A stretch of 52,402 nt of DNA from Ramlibacter sp. (GTDB lineage Bacteria > Pseudomonadota > Gammaproteobacteria > Burkholderiales > Burkholderiaceae_C). The DNA is taken from NCBI GenBank assembly GCA_028292245.1, contig JAQGMS010000090.1:1-52402 (forward strand), given 5' to 3'. Under the pieces are notes generated by a model. The model was not told the DNA's origin and did no database searches. It worked only from the letters and a program-made list of their open reading frames with translations. This document shows, in pieces, positions 1 to 8,395 of the stretch (position 1 is the stretch's first letter; the number at the start of each line of letters is the position of its first letter). The translations under genes and the position numbers were made by a program.

Positions 1-1100
1 ATGGCCTGGGTCACCAGGACCGGCAAGCTGCCCGACGAGGTCACCTCTTTGCCGCCCGCCTGGAGCACGATATCGCCCGAACGAAGCCCTGCCTTGGCAG
101 CCGGGCTATCCGGCTCGACCGAGGACACCAGCGCACCCGTGGGCCGGTCCAGGCCAAAGGATTCCGCCAGGGTCTGGTCGACTTCTTGCACCGTCACCCC
201 CATGCGGGCGTGCGACGCATGCCCGGTTTCCTGGATCTGCGTCTGGACGCGCGAGGCCACATCGATCGGAATCGAGAAGGACAGGCCCTGGAAGCCACCG
301 GTCTGGCTGTAGATCTGCGAATTAATGCCGATCACTTCGCCGCGCAGATTGAACAGCGGGCCGCCGGAGTTACCCGGGTTCACCGCCACGTCGGTCTGGA
401 TGAAGGGCACGCCGCTGTCGTCGGGCAACGAACGGCCCTTGGCGCTCACGACACCGGCGGTCACCGTGTTCTCGAAGCCGAACGGCGAGCCGATCGCCAG
501 CACCCATTCGCCCACGCGCAGGTCCTTGGTGCTGCCCAACGTGGCCACCGGCAGGTTCTTCGCGTCGATCTTCAGCACGGCGACGTCGGTCTTGGCGTCG
601 CTGCCCAGCACCTTGGCGCGGTACTCGCGCCGGTCGGTGAGCTTGACGGTCACTTCATTCGCGTCCTTCACGACGTGCGCGTTGGTCAGGATGATGCCGT
701 CGGCGCTGACGATGAAGCCCGAGCCCATGCCGTGCGTGGGCACGTCGCGCGGCACGCCGCGGTTCGGCTGCTGCTGGAAGCGGCGGAAGAATTCGAACGG
801 GTCGCCGCCGGCTTCCGGGTCAGCACTCATCGCGGATGTCTTGCGGGTGCCGGTCACGCTGATGTTCACCACTGCCGGGCCGTAGCGCTCGGTGATGCGC
901 GGAAAGTCCGGCATGGTGGCCGCGGCAAGGACCGGCGGCACAGCGGGCGCGGTGGCAACCCCCGCAGGAGCCGCAACAACCGCGGGCGTGGCCGCTTGGG
1001 CGCGGCTGTGGTGCAGGGCTTCGACGCCGGCCCCGCCGAGCACGCCTGCGCCCAATAGCGCCAGTACGAGCGGCGCGGCCTTGATCTGAGCTTGTGTCAT
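1..1100 (-). CDS. HtrA/DegP-family periplasmic serine protease (3' end cut by window edge)
   Basis: About 366 residues are visible and the C-terminus lies beyond base 1. The protein starts with a hydrophobic signal/anchor (residues 7-35), followed by an Ala/Pro-rich linker. A chymotrypsin-fold protease domain follows with the full triad: His142 in NAHVV, Asp172 in SDAKTDVAVL and Ser245 in NPGNSGGPL. A first PDZ domain begins near residue 295 (MGVTVQEV) and is interrupted by the edge. Family members degrade or refold misfolded envelope proteins. It lies 80 bases downstream of a sensor kinase gene in the same direction, so regulator, kinase and protease form one stress unit. A regulator-like repeat sits in the gap, suggesting its own promoter. 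The ATG at 1100 gives a clean signal sequence. The family call is firm; whether it is DegP, DegQ or MucD is not decided. Confidence 0.93.
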   Translation of the reverse strand, partial: MTQAQIKAAPLVLALLGAGVLGGAGVEALHHSRAQAATPAVVAAPAGVATAPAVPPVLAAATMPDFPRITERYGPAVVNISVTGTRKTSAMSADPEAGGDPFEFFRRFQQQPNRGVPRDVPTHGMGSGFIVSADGIILTNAHVVKDANEVTVKLTDRREYRAKVLGSDAKTDVAVLKIDAKNLPVATLGSTKDLRVGEWVLAIGSPFGFENTVTAGVVSAKGRSLPDDSGVPFIQTDVAVNPGNSGGPLFNLRGEVIGINSQIYSQTGGFQGLSFSIPIDVASRVQTQIQETGHASHARMGVTVQEVDQTLAESFGLDRPTGALVSSVEPDSPAAKAGLRSGDIVLQAGGKEVTSSGSLPVLVTQA

Positions 1101-1154
1101 GAGTTGGATCCTCTGAAAAGATGAATGCGACAAACCCAACTGTGGGGACACCCG

Positions 1155-1170
1155 CTTAGGTGAATCTTAA
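1155..1170 (+). promoter_or_regulatory. CTTAG-N6-CTTAA direct repeat upstream of the HtrA gene
   Basis: CTTAG and CTTAA half-sites are separated by six bases in the gap between the kinase stop and the protease start. The same arrangement and orientation occurs at 3196-3211 upstream of the response regulator gene. PmrA/QseB-type OmpR-family regulators bind direct repeats of this form with an 11-base period. I infer that the adjacent regulator binds both places. Confidence 0.6.
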
Positions 1171-1180
1171 AGAGCGCGGT

Positions 1181-2500
1181 TCAGCCGGCCGGTGGAAATC
1201 GAACCTCGGCCTTGAGGCCGCCCAGCCGTTCGGAATGGCCGAGCTCGACTACGGCGCCGTGCCGCGCCGCCACGGCCTTGACGATGGCCAGGCCCAGGCC
1301 GCTACCGGAGATCTGGGTGTCCGTCGCCCGGTAGAACCGGTCGAACACGCGCTCGCGCTCGCTTTCAGGAATGCCAGGGCCGCTGTCTTCGACGGAGAGA
1401 ACCGCGCGGCCTTCGTGCATCGAAAGCGAGATATCCACCTGCCCGCTTTCGGGCGAGTACTTGATCGCGTTGTCCAGCAGGTTGCGCAGCAGGATGTGCA
1501 GTGGTTCGGGCTGGCCTCGCACCCACGCCGGCTCGGCTGTCGCCAAGCCGATGTCGATATGGCGCGCCGTGGCTTGCGGCAACACGTCGGCCACCACCTG
1601 CCGCGCCAGCTCCTGCAAATCGATGCGCTGCCATTGCGCGGCGGCGCCGGGCTCGCCTTCCTCGCGCGCCAGCACGAGCAACTGGCTGACCAGCTGGATG
1701 GCGCGGTCGATGCCGTCGTTCAGGCGCGCGACGGCGGCTTCGCGGCCGGCGTCGTCCTGCGCGCGCCGCAAGGCCTGCGCCTGCAGGCGCAGCGCGGTGA
1801 GCGGCGAGCGCAGCTCGTGCGCGGCATCGGCCACGAAGTGCTGTTGCGCCGAGAACGCCTCGCGCACCCGCCCGAACAGCAGGTTGATTTCCTGCACCAG
1901 CGGCAGCACTTCCTCGGGCAAGCCGTCGTCCGGCAAGGGCGAGAGATCGTCGGCCGCGCGTGCCGCGACCTGCTTGCGCATGCGGTTCACCGGCGCGAGC
2001 GAGCGGCTGATGAGCCAGCCGACCGCCATCATCAAGAGCGGTGCGAGCAGGGCCACCGGCAGCACCGCGCGCAGCGCCAGCGCGCGCGCGCGGTCTCGCC
2101 GCGCGTCCAGGTCCTGCGCGACCTGGATCGTGTTCTCCGGCGTTTGCAGCGAGTAGACCCGGTAGCGCACGCCTTCGACCGAGATGTCCGAGAAACCCAA
2201 GACCGCCTGCGACGGCAAGGCCGTGCCGTTCGAGCGGAAAATCTGCGCGCCGTCGGGGCCCCAGATCTGCACCTGGAAGTCGTAGGCGTCCGCCCCGCGG
2301 CCGGGCGCGAACGGCACGCCGCCATGCACCGATCGCGCCAGCTCCTGCAGGTGGTAGTCGAACATCGTGTCGGCCTGCTGCAGGGCCGTGCGGTACGCGC
2401 TGCTGGCCTGCAGCAGTGAGGCGAAGGCGATCGCGGCCAGCACCAGCCAGAGCAGCCGGCGGCGCAGCGAGTGGGCGGCCGGCCGCGGCGCGGTGTTCAT
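1181..2500 (-). CDS. Two-component sensor histidine kinase (QseC/PmrB type)
   Basis: 439 residues. There is an N-terminal membrane helix (about 15-35), a periplasmic sensor stretch to about 140 and a second helix (about 143-165). A HAMP linker follows, then the HisKA domain with phospho-acceptor His228 in DAAHELRSP. The HATPase_c domain has the N box (NLLDNAIKYSP), G1 box (VEDSGPGIP) and G2 box (GSGLGLAIVK). It should phosphorylate the regulator encoded just upstream. The start at 2500 overlaps the regulator stop by four bases (ATGA), implying translational coupling. An upstream in-frame extension exists but would run through the regulator gene. The signal sensed cannot be read from the sequence. 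Confidence 0.93.
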   Translation of the reverse strand: MNTAPRPAAHSLRRRLLWLVLAAIAFASLLQASSAYRTALQQADTMFDYHLQELARSVHGGVPFAPGRGADAYDFQVQIWGPDGAQIFRSNGTALPSQAVLGFSDISVEGVRYRVYSLQTPENTIQVAQDLDARRDRARALALRAVLPVALLAPLLMMAVGWLISRSLAPVNRMRKQVAARAADDLSPLPDDGLPEEVLPLVQEINLLFGRVREAFSAQQHFVADAAHELRSPLTALRLQAQALRRAQDDAGREAAVARLNDGIDRAIQLVSQLLVLAREEGEPGAAAQWQRIDLQELARQVVADVLPQATARHIDIGLATAEPAWVRGQPEPLHILLRNLLDNAIKYSPESGQVDISLSMHEGRAVLSVEDSGPGIPESERERVFDRFYRATDTQISGSGLGLAIVKAVAARHGAVVELGHSERLGGLKAEVRFPPAG

Positions 2501-3156
2501 TCGCGCGGCACCACATAGCCCAGGCCACGCACGGTCTGGATCAAGTCGCTGCCCAATTTCTTGCGCAGGCCATGCACGTAGACCTCCACTGCATTGCTGC
2601 TGATGTCGTCCTTCCAGCCATAGAGTTTTTCCTCGAGCTGCGCGCGCGAGAACACCACGCCGGGCCGAGCCAGCATCGGCTCCAGCACCGCCCACTCGCG
2701 CGCCGAAAGCGAGACCGGGTCGCCGTTCACCGCGGCTTCGCGCGTGGCCGGGTTGAGCGTCACGCCCTTGTGGCCGAAGACCGGTTCGCCGCGGCCGGCA
2801 CTGCGCCGGATCAGCGCGCGGATGCGCGCCAGCAGTTCGTCGGTGTCGTAGGGCTTGACCACATAGTCGTCGGCGCCGGCGTCCAGCCCCGCGATGCGGT
2901 CGCCGATGGCGTCACGCGCCGTGGCCACAAGCACCGGCACTGTCGAGTGCCGCGCCCGCAGCGCGCGCAGCACCTCGAGCCCGTCGCGCTTGGGCAGGCC
3001 CAGGTCGAGCAGCACGAGGTCATAGGTTTCGCTGCGCAAGGCCGTGTCGGCCATCGCGCCGTCGCGCACCCAGTCGACGGCGTAGTGCTCGGCGCGCAAG
3101 GCGTCCAGCACGGCCTCGCCGATCATCGCGTCGTCTTCGACCAGCAGCACTCGCAT
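2497..3156 (-). CDS. OmpR/PhoB-family response regulator (QseB/PmrA type)
   Basis: 219 residues, the usual length. The receiver domain has the acidic pocket (Glu7, Asp8, Asp9), phospho-acceptor Asp51 in LLDLGLP, a conserved Thr79 and Lys101 in VVKPYD. The C-terminal winged-helix DNA-binding domain has LSAREWAVLEPML and ends with VEVYVHGLRKKLG and VRGLGYVV. It is the partner of the downstream kinase, which it overlaps by four bases. A CTTAG-N6-CTTAA repeat lies 40 bases upstream and again before the HtrA gene, which suggests autoregulation and control of the protease. Confidence 0.95.
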   Translation of the reverse strand: MRVLLVEDDAMIGEAVLDALRAEHYAVDWVRDGAMADTALRSETYDLVLLDLGLPKRDGLEVLRALRARHSTVPVLVATARDAIGDRIAGLDAGADDYVVKPYDTDELLARIRALIRRSAGRGEPVFGHKGVTLNPATREAAVNGDPVSLSAREWAVLEPMLARPGVVFSRAQLEEKLYGWKDDISSNAVEVYVHGLRKKLGSDLIQTVRGLGYVVPRE

Positions 3157-3195
3157 CGTCGTTTCCGGGGTTGCGACGATTATGCGGCGCGCGGG

Positions 3196-3212
3196 CTTAG
3201 ACAGGGCTTAAG
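3196..3212 (+). promoter_or_regulatory. Putative response-regulator box upstream of the regulator gene
   Basis: CTTAG (3196-3200), six bases, CTTAA (3207-3211), extended to CTTAGA-N5-CTTAAG. It sits 40 bases upstream of the regulator ATG at 3156. The geometry matches direct-repeat boxes of the PmrA/QseB regulator group and repeats at 1155-1170. The role is inferred from position and similarity. Confidence 0.6.
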
Positions 3213-3254
3213 GTTGGCCGTATTGTGGCTTGGTTGGAACGCGGGAGGTCTTGT

Positions 3255-3332
3255 TGAACGCAGAGGAATACCAAAACGCTCTTTGTTGTCTTCTCTGCGA
3301 CCTCTGCGCAACCTTTGCGCCCTCTGCGTTCA
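3255..3332. repeat. Dispersed palindromic repeat, CTCTGCG type (copy 1)
   Basis: The ends are inverted: TGAACGCAGAGG at 3255-3266 and CCTCTGCGTTCA at 3321-3332. The right half is a run of near-identical CTCTGCG/CTTTGCG units with a period of about ten bases. A second, longer and more symmetrical copy lies at 44660-44770 between kdsA and eno. Here the left arm is shortened. It occupies most of the 217-base gap between the response regulator and the peptidase gene. No protein is encoded. It is probably a non-autonomous REP/MITE-like intergenic element. Confidence 0.8.
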
Positions 3333-3373
3333 GAAATACGATGGCCTGCACCAACACCCGCGCAACGGCATGG

Positions 3374-4186
3374 CTAGTCCTTGGTCAACGTCATCAGGAT
3401 GTCCGCGTACCAGGCGCAGTTCAGGCCCAGCGCCTCGTCCAGCTTGAGGTCGCGCGTGCCCACGTCCATGCGCGAGGAGTGGATGCCCAGCAGCATCCAG
3501 GGCAGGTCGCCGCGCGCCGCGTCATTGCCGCGCGCGCGCATCACCACCGGCGCGCCGCTGGTGCCGCGATGCGTGCGCGCGTCGGTGAGGAAATAGCCCT
3601 TGCCCTGGAAGCGCAGCCCGAACGAGGACGCGTTGACGGCGTGCCGCACCACCGGCAGGTGATGCAGCGCATCGTGAAAGCCGAGCGGAAAGCCCACGAC
3701 CAGCAGCGTCGATCCCACTTCCACCGGTTCCTGCCCGCTTGGCAGGTGAGCTGGCGTGAAGGCGCTGAACACCGCCGTCTTGGGCAGCGCCCCGCGCTCG
3801 ATCTCGAGCACCGCGACGTCGACCTCGCTGGCGGAGTCGCGACCCTGCCGCCACACGCTCTTGCCGTCGCGGTACAGCGGCATGGAAAAGCCGGTCGATT
3901 TCGCCATGTTGTTGACGTCGATGTGCAGCTCGATCTCGATGCGGTCCGGGTAGTGCTTGGTCGGCTCGTCGATCATGACGTGCCGGCTGGTCACCACGAA
4001 CAGCCGCTCGCCGCGCTGGAAGAAAAAGCCGCTGGCGTTGGTGAGCGTGCGCGGGCCGTCGAAGGTCATCACGCGCGCGGCGGCCAGCAACAGCGATTCG
4101 ATGGGCGGCGTGCCGGGCTGTCCCACGGGTCTGCCGGCGCTGGGCGTGGGCTGGACCGCGCCCTTTTGCGAAAGTTCGTCTTGCAT
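3374..4186 (-). CDS. Trypsin-like serine peptidase without signal peptide
   Basis: 270 residues. The triad of an S1-type peptidase is visible: His69 in TSRHVM, Asp123 in SEVDVAVLEI and Ser210 in HRGTSGAPVV. No signal peptide precedes it; the first 30 residues are polar and Pro/Gly-rich, so a cytoplasmic location is likely. It is divergent from the ATP-grasp/alpha-E gene, with 132 bases between the chosen starts, so the two may share a control region. In-frame codons continue upstream, but the ATG at 4186 gives the most compact protein and avoids overlap with the divergent promoter. Its substrate is unknown. The neighbours (predicted peptide ligase and transglutaminase) suggest a role in peptide or protein tag turnover, which is inference. 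Confidence 0.8.
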   Translation of the reverse strand: MQDELSQKGAVQPTPSAGRPVGQPGTPPIESLLLAAARVMTFDGPRTLTNASGFFFQRGERLFVVTSRHVMIDEPTKHYPDRIEIELHIDVNNMAKSTGFSMPLYRDGKSVWRQGRDSASEVDVAVLEIERGALPKTAVFSAFTPAHLPSGQEPVEVGSTLLVVGFPLGFHDALHHLPVVRHAVNASSFGLRFQGKGYFLTDARTHRGTSGAPVVMRARGNDAARGDLPWMLLGIHSSRMDVGTRDLKLDEALGLNCAWYADILMTLTKD

Positions 4187-4318
4187 CCCGGCATTGTCCT
4201 TCACCGGACGCCGGCACAGGGCCGCATGCGCCGGCGCGTCGCCGGCATGCAACATGCGCATGAGTCCTCGCCGGTCTTTCGCGCGGCTGCGGTTGAGCTG
4301 GTGGGACAATACCCGCAC

Positions 4319-6943
4319 GTGGACAAACACAACGACCCGTTCCAATCGCTTTTCGGGGCCGATGCCCAGGAAACTCCCGCGGCCCTTGCCGCCGCCCTGG
4401 CGCCTCCGGCCGCCCCCGGCCATTTCGACGAATTGCGCGGCGGCGTCTCGGCCCCTCTCGACGATGCGGGCGACGCGGACACGCGCGTGGCGCCCCATGC
4501 GTTGCCCGCCGGGCCGTGGGCGCGGTTCTTCGAGAACCTCGGCCGTGACGGGTTCGCCGACCTGAATCGCCGCACCGTGAACCTGGAGCGCCAGGTCCGC
4601 GACAACGGCATCACCTACAACGTGTATGCCGATGCCAACGGGCCGCAGCGCCCCTGGTCGCTGGACCTGTTCCCGCTGATCATTTCGCCGGAGAGCTGGC
4701 AGCAGGTCGAAGCCGGCGTGCTGCAGCGGGTCAAGCTGCTCGACCGCGTCATGGCCGATGTGTACGGGCCGCAAGAACTGCTGGCGCGCAACCTGCTGCC
4801 GCCGGCGCTGGTGCAGGGCCATCCGGGCTACCTGCGGCCCATGCATGGCGTCAAGCCGGCCGGCGGCATGCACCTGCACATCGCGGCCTTCGACATGGCG
4901 CGCGACCCGTCGGGCCACTGGTGGGTGGTGTCGCAGCGCACGCAGGCGCCGTCCGGCCTGGGCTACCTGCTGGAAAACCGCCTGATCACCTCGCGCCTGT
5001 TCCCCGAGGCGTTCCGCGACCTCAAGGTGCAGCGCCTGGCCGCGACCTACCGCGCGCTGGTCGATGGGCTGCGGGCGATGTGCCCGGCCGAAGGCGAGCC
5101 GCGCATCGTGCTGCTGACCCCCGGCCCGTACAACGAAACCTATTTCGAGCACGCCTACCTGGCGCGCTACCTGGGCCTGACCCTGGTCGAGGGCAGCGAC
5201 CTCACGGTGCGCGACCAGCGGCTGTACCTCAAGACCTTGCAGGGCCTGGAGCCGGTGCACGGCATCCTGAAACGCCTGGACGACGAATTCCTCGACCCGC
5301 TCGAACTGCGCGCCGATTCGCGCCTGGGCGTGCCGGGCCTGCTGCAGGCGATCCGCGCCGGCAACGTGCTGGTGGCCAACGCGCCAGGCTCGGCGTTCCT
5401 GGAATCGACGGCGATGCTCGGCTTCCTGCCCGCGTTGTCGCGCCACCTGCTGGGCGAAGAGCTGCAACTGCCTTCGCTGGCCACCTGGTGGTGCGGCGAG
5501 CGCGCCGCCATGCAGGCCGTGCTGCCGCAATTGGCCACCGGCGTGATCAAGCCGACCTACGGCGGCGCCGGTGCGGGCGCGACGCTGGGCAAGTCGCTCT
5601 CGCGGCGCGAACTCGACGAGTGGGCCGGCCGCATCGTGCGCGAGGCGGAAGAGCACACGGTACAGGCCTGGCTGCCGCTGTCGCAGATGCCCACCTGGAA
5701 GCAGGACCGCAGCGGCGACCGGATCGAGCCGCGCTCGCTCATGCTGCGCGTCTTCGCGGTGTCCGACGGCACGCAATCCTGGCGCGTGCTGCCTGGCGGC
5801 CTGACGCGCATCGCGAGTGCGACTTTGGAGATCGCGTCGATGCAGCGCGGCGGCAGCAGCGCCGACACCTGGGTGCTGACCGACGGCGAGGTGGATGCCA
5901 CCAGCCTGCTGCACCACGACCAGCCGGCGGTGGAGATCGCCCATCGGCCTCGCAGCGCCACCAGCCGCGCGGCGGAAAACCTGTTCTGGCTCGGCCGCTA
6001 CACCGAACGCACCGAAAACTCCACGCGGCTGGCGCGCCTGACGCTGGAAAGCCTCAACGGCGAAGACCAGAGTTCGCAGCCGCTGCTGGCGTGGCTGAGC
6101 GAAATGGCGGTGGCCAATGCGCTGATCCTGCCGGCGGTGCCGCCCGCCACGCAAGGGCGCCGGGTGTTCGAACGCTCGCTGATCGCCGGGCTGGCGGACA
6201 CCGAAGATTCCACCAGCGTCGGCTACAACCTGAGTGCCCTGCGCGGCGCCGCCTCGGCGGTGCGCGAGCGCCTGTCGCAGGAGCAATGGAATGTGATCGT
6301 GCGCGCCGAACAGGAGTTCTTCCGCGGCTGCAACCTGTTCGCCGAGGACGGCGACTACTCGTCGGTGGAGGCCCTGCGTGTTCTCGAGACGCTGTCGGGG
6401 CACACCGCCGCGATGACCGGCGCGCAGACCGACCGCATGACCCGCGACGACGGCTGGCGGCTGCTGTCCAGCGGCCGCCACCTCGAACGCCTGGGCTTCC
6501 TGGCCTCGGCGCTGGGCTGGTCGATCGAGACCGGCGCGCTGTTCGACGAAGGCGGCTTCGAGGCCGTGGTCGCGCTGTTCGACAGCACCATCACCTTCCA
6601 TGCGCAGTACCAGCAGCGACACGACATCCCGGCCCTGCTCGACCTGCTGGTGCTCGACCGCGACAATCCCCGCTCGCTCGGCTGGGTGGCGCAGACCCTG
6701 CGCGGCCGGCTCGCCAAGCTGGCGGGCAGCGCCCCCGGCGAACTGCCCGAGATCGCGCTGACGGTGCCCGATCCGCAGCAATGGTCGCTGCAGGCCATGT
6801 GCGAGCTCGACGCGGACGGGCGCTACACCGCGCTGCTGGACCTGCTGCAGCTTTGCACGGACGCGGCCTACAAGCTCTCGGACGACCTGGGCGCGCGCTA
6901 CTTCACCCATTCCGGCGATGCACGCCATAGCGTGGGCGCCTGA
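4319..6943 (+). CDS. Circularly permuted ATP-grasp / alpha-E fusion protein
   Basis: About 874 residues. A variable N-terminal 70 residues precede a circularly permuted ATP-grasp domain (roughly 80-530). Recognisable pieces are the DUF404/407-type stretches VYADANGPQRPWSLDL, GVKPAGGMHLHI, LLTPGPYNETYFEH, YLKTLQGLEPV and VIKPTYGGAGAGAT. An alpha-helical alpha-E (DUF403) domain follows from about 540 (SRAAENLFWLGRYTERTEN). The two are often separate genes; here they are fused. The family is predicted to form amide bonds on peptides using ATP. I chose the GTG at 4319 because a good -10-like ACAATA lies just upstream; an in-frame ATG at 4247 is the alternative. A transglutaminase-like gene follows 13 bases downstream. 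The biochemical product is unknown. Confidence 0.85.
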   Translation: MDKHNDPFQSLFGADAQETPAALAAALAPPAAPGHFDELRGGVSAPLDDAGDADTRVAPHALPAGPWARFFENLGRDGFADLNRRTVNLERQVRDNGITYNVYADANGPQRPWSLDLFPLIISPESWQQVEAGVLQRVKLLDRVMADVYGPQELLARNLLPPALVQGHPGYLRPMHGVKPAGGMHLHIAAFDMARDPSGHWWVVSQRTQAPSGLGYLLENRLITSRLFPEAFRDLKVQRLAATYRALVDGLRAMCPAEGEPRIVLLTPGPYNETYFEHAYLARYLGLTLVEGSDLTVRDQRLYLKTLQGLEPVHGILKRLDDEFLDPLELRADSRLGVPGLLQAIRAGNVLVANAPGSAFLESTAMLGFLPALSRHLLGEELQLPSLATWWCGERAAMQAVLPQLATGVIKPTYGGAGAGATLGKSLSRRELDEWAGRIVREAEEHTVQAWLPLSQMPTWKQDRSGDRIEPRSLMLRVFAVSDGTQSWRVLPGGLTRIASATLEIASMQRGGSSADTWVLTDGEVDATSLLHHDQPAVEIAHRPRSATSRAAENLFWLGRYTERTENSTRLARLTLESLNGEDQSSQPLLAWLSEMAVANALILPAVPPATQGRRVFERSLIAGLADTEDSTSVGYNLSALRGAASAVRERLSQEQWNVIVRAEQEFFRGCNLFAEDGDYSSVEALRVLETLSGHTAAMTGAQTDRMTRDDGWRLLSSGRHLERLGFLASALGWSIETGALFDEGGFEAVVALFDSTITFHAQYQQRHDIPALLDLLVLDRDNPRSLGWVAQTLRGRLAKLAGSAPGELPEIALTVPDPQQWSLQAMCELDADGRYTALLDLLQLCTDAAYKLSDDLGARYFTHSGDARHSVGA

Positions 6944-6956
6944 GACCGACACCATC

Positions 6957-7856
6957 ATGTTGCTGCAAGTCCTCCACGAAACCCGCTATGTCTACGCCAC
7001 CCCGGTGAAGACCGCCCAGCACATGGCGCACTTCAAGCCCGCGAATAACGCACGGCAGCAGCTGTTGAATCACGAGCTGTCGATCGACCCCGCGCCGGCG
7101 CAGCGCAGCGAAGCGATCGATGTCTACGGGAACACCCGTGCCTTCTTCAGCCTGCAGGGCCGGCACGAGGAACTGAAGGTGTCGGCGCGAAGCGTTGTCT
7201 CCACCTCGGCTCCGGTCGCGCCGCAAGGCGCGATGTCATGGGAGGCAGTGCGCGAGCGGCTGCGCTACCACCGCGGCGCGGCCTACGACCCGGCGGCGGA
7301 ATTCGTGTTCCCTTCCCCCTATGTGCCGCGGCACGAGAACTTTCTGGCGTACGCGCGGCCCAGCTTCATGGCCGACCGTCCGCTGCTGGAAGCCGCGCGC
7401 GAGCTGATGGAGCGCATCCATGGCGATTTCACCTACGAGACCGAGGTCACCGACGTCGGCACGCCGGCGCTCGAGGCGCTGGACTTGCGCCGGGGGGTGT
7501 GCCAGGACTTCACCCACGTCATGCTGGCGTGCCTGCGCAGCCTGGGCTTGCCGGCGCGCTACGTCAGCGGCTACCTGCTCACGTCACCGCCGCCCGGCAA
7601 GGCCCGGCTGGTGGGCAGCGATGCCTCGCACGCCTGGGCGTCGATCTACCTTCCGGGCCGGGACGGTCCCGGCGAATGGGCCGACCTGGACCCCACCAAC
7701 AACCGTGCGCCGGGCGAGGACTATGTGACGGTGGCCACTGGCCGCGACTACTCGGACGTTGCGCCGATCCGCGGCGTGCTGCACGGCGGCGCCAACCACA
7801 AATTGCGCGTGGCGGTCACGGTGACGCCGGTCGAGCAGCCCGCGCAAGGGTCTTGA
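6957..7856 (+). CDS. Transglutaminase-like protein (predicted cysteine peptidase/amidase)
   Basis: 299 residues. The N-terminal bacterial transglutaminase-like beta domain (residues 1-85, starting VLHETRYVYATPV) is followed by the papain-fold core. Cys182 is in RRGVCQDFTHVML, His225 in DASHAWASIYLP and the acid is in WADLDPTNN (Asp243/245). It lies 13 bases after the ATP-grasp/alpha-E gene and is surely co-transcribed. An ATG at 6918 is in frame, but the start at 6957 matches the conserved N-terminus. Genes of this type co-occur with alpha-E/ATP-grasp proteins in many bacteria. It probably hydrolyses or transfers amide bonds made by the ligase; this is inference, not shown here. Confidence 0.88.
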   Translation: MLLQVLHETRYVYATPVKTAQHMAHFKPANNARQQLLNHELSIDPAPAQRSEAIDVYGNTRAFFSLQGRHEELKVSARSVVSTSAPVAPQGAMSWEAVRERLRYHRGAAYDPAAEFVFPSPYVPRHENFLAYARPSFMADRPLLEAARELMERIHGDFTYETEVTDVGTPALEALDLRRGVCQDFTHVMLACLRSLGLPARYVSGYLLTSPPPGKARLVGSDASHAWASIYLPGRDGPGEWADLDPTNNRAPGEDYVTVATGRDYSDVAPIRGVLHGGANHKLRVAVTVTPVEQPAQGS

Positions 7857-7903
7857 GAGCGCTCCTACAATCGCCTGATTCCCACGAAGAACCAGGAGCT
7901 TCC

Positions 7904-8356
7904 ATGAGCGTTTACGACAAGCTGAAAGAACTCGGCATCACCCTGCCGCCCGTGGCCGCGCCGGCCGCGGCCTATGTGCCCTTCGTGCAGACCGGCAACC
8001 TGGTATTCCTCTCGGGCCACATCGCCAAGAAGGACGGCAAGCCCTGGACCGGGCAGCTCGGCAAGAACATGGCCACCGAGGAAGGCAAGGCCGCGGCCCG
8101 CGCGATCGCCATCGACCTGATGGGCACGCTGCACGCCGCCGTCGGCGACCTCGGCAAGGTCAAGCGCATCGTCAAGCTGATGAGCCTGGTCAATTCCACC
8201 GGCGACTTCACCTAGCAGCACCTGGTGACCAACGGCGCCAGCGAGCTGTTCGGGCAAGTGTTCGGCGACAAGGGCGCCCATGCCCGCAGCGCCTTCGGTG
8301 TCGCGCAGATCCCGACGGGCGCGTGCGTCGAGATCGAGCTGATCGCGGAGATCTGA
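7904..8356 (+). pseudogene. RidA/YjgF-family gene interrupted by an in-frame TAG
   Basis: The reading frame starts at 7904 after a plausible ribosome binding site (AGGAGC). It encodes a normal RidA-like protein for 103 residues ([31 protein letters not shown]), then meets TAG at 8213-8215. Downstream the same frame continues with perfect family sequence (QHLVTNGASELFG, ARSAFGVAQIP, ACVEIELIAEI) to TGA at 8354-8356. That gives 150 residues if the TAG is read through. Family members usually carry an acidic residue at this point, so a single G-to-T change from GAG would explain it. Intact RidA-family proteins hydrolyse reactive enamines. It may be a real recent nonsense mutation or a sequencing error. 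Confidence 0.85.
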
Positions 8357-8359
8357 CTC

Positions 8360-8384
8360 GTCATCCCGGGCTTGACCCGGATCC
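8360..8384. repeat. Palindromic intergenic repeat between convergent genes
   Basis: ATCCCGGG (8363-8370), a five-base loop CTTGA and CCCGGAT (8376-8382) form an imperfect hairpin. It fills the 39-base gap between the RidA-like frame and the convergent CoA-ligase stop. The sequence resembles widespread GTCATCCCGGGCTTGA-type palindromes seen in many proteobacteria. It has no T-tract, so terminator function is uncertain. Confidence 0.6.
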
Positions 8385-8395
8385 ACCTCGCCCGG

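Noticed and set aside
4187-6958. Long minus-strand open frame opposite the ATP-grasp/alpha-E gene
   Set aside because: Only its last 270 codons (3374-4186) form a real peptidase; the rest mirrors the plus-strand gene and has shadow composition.
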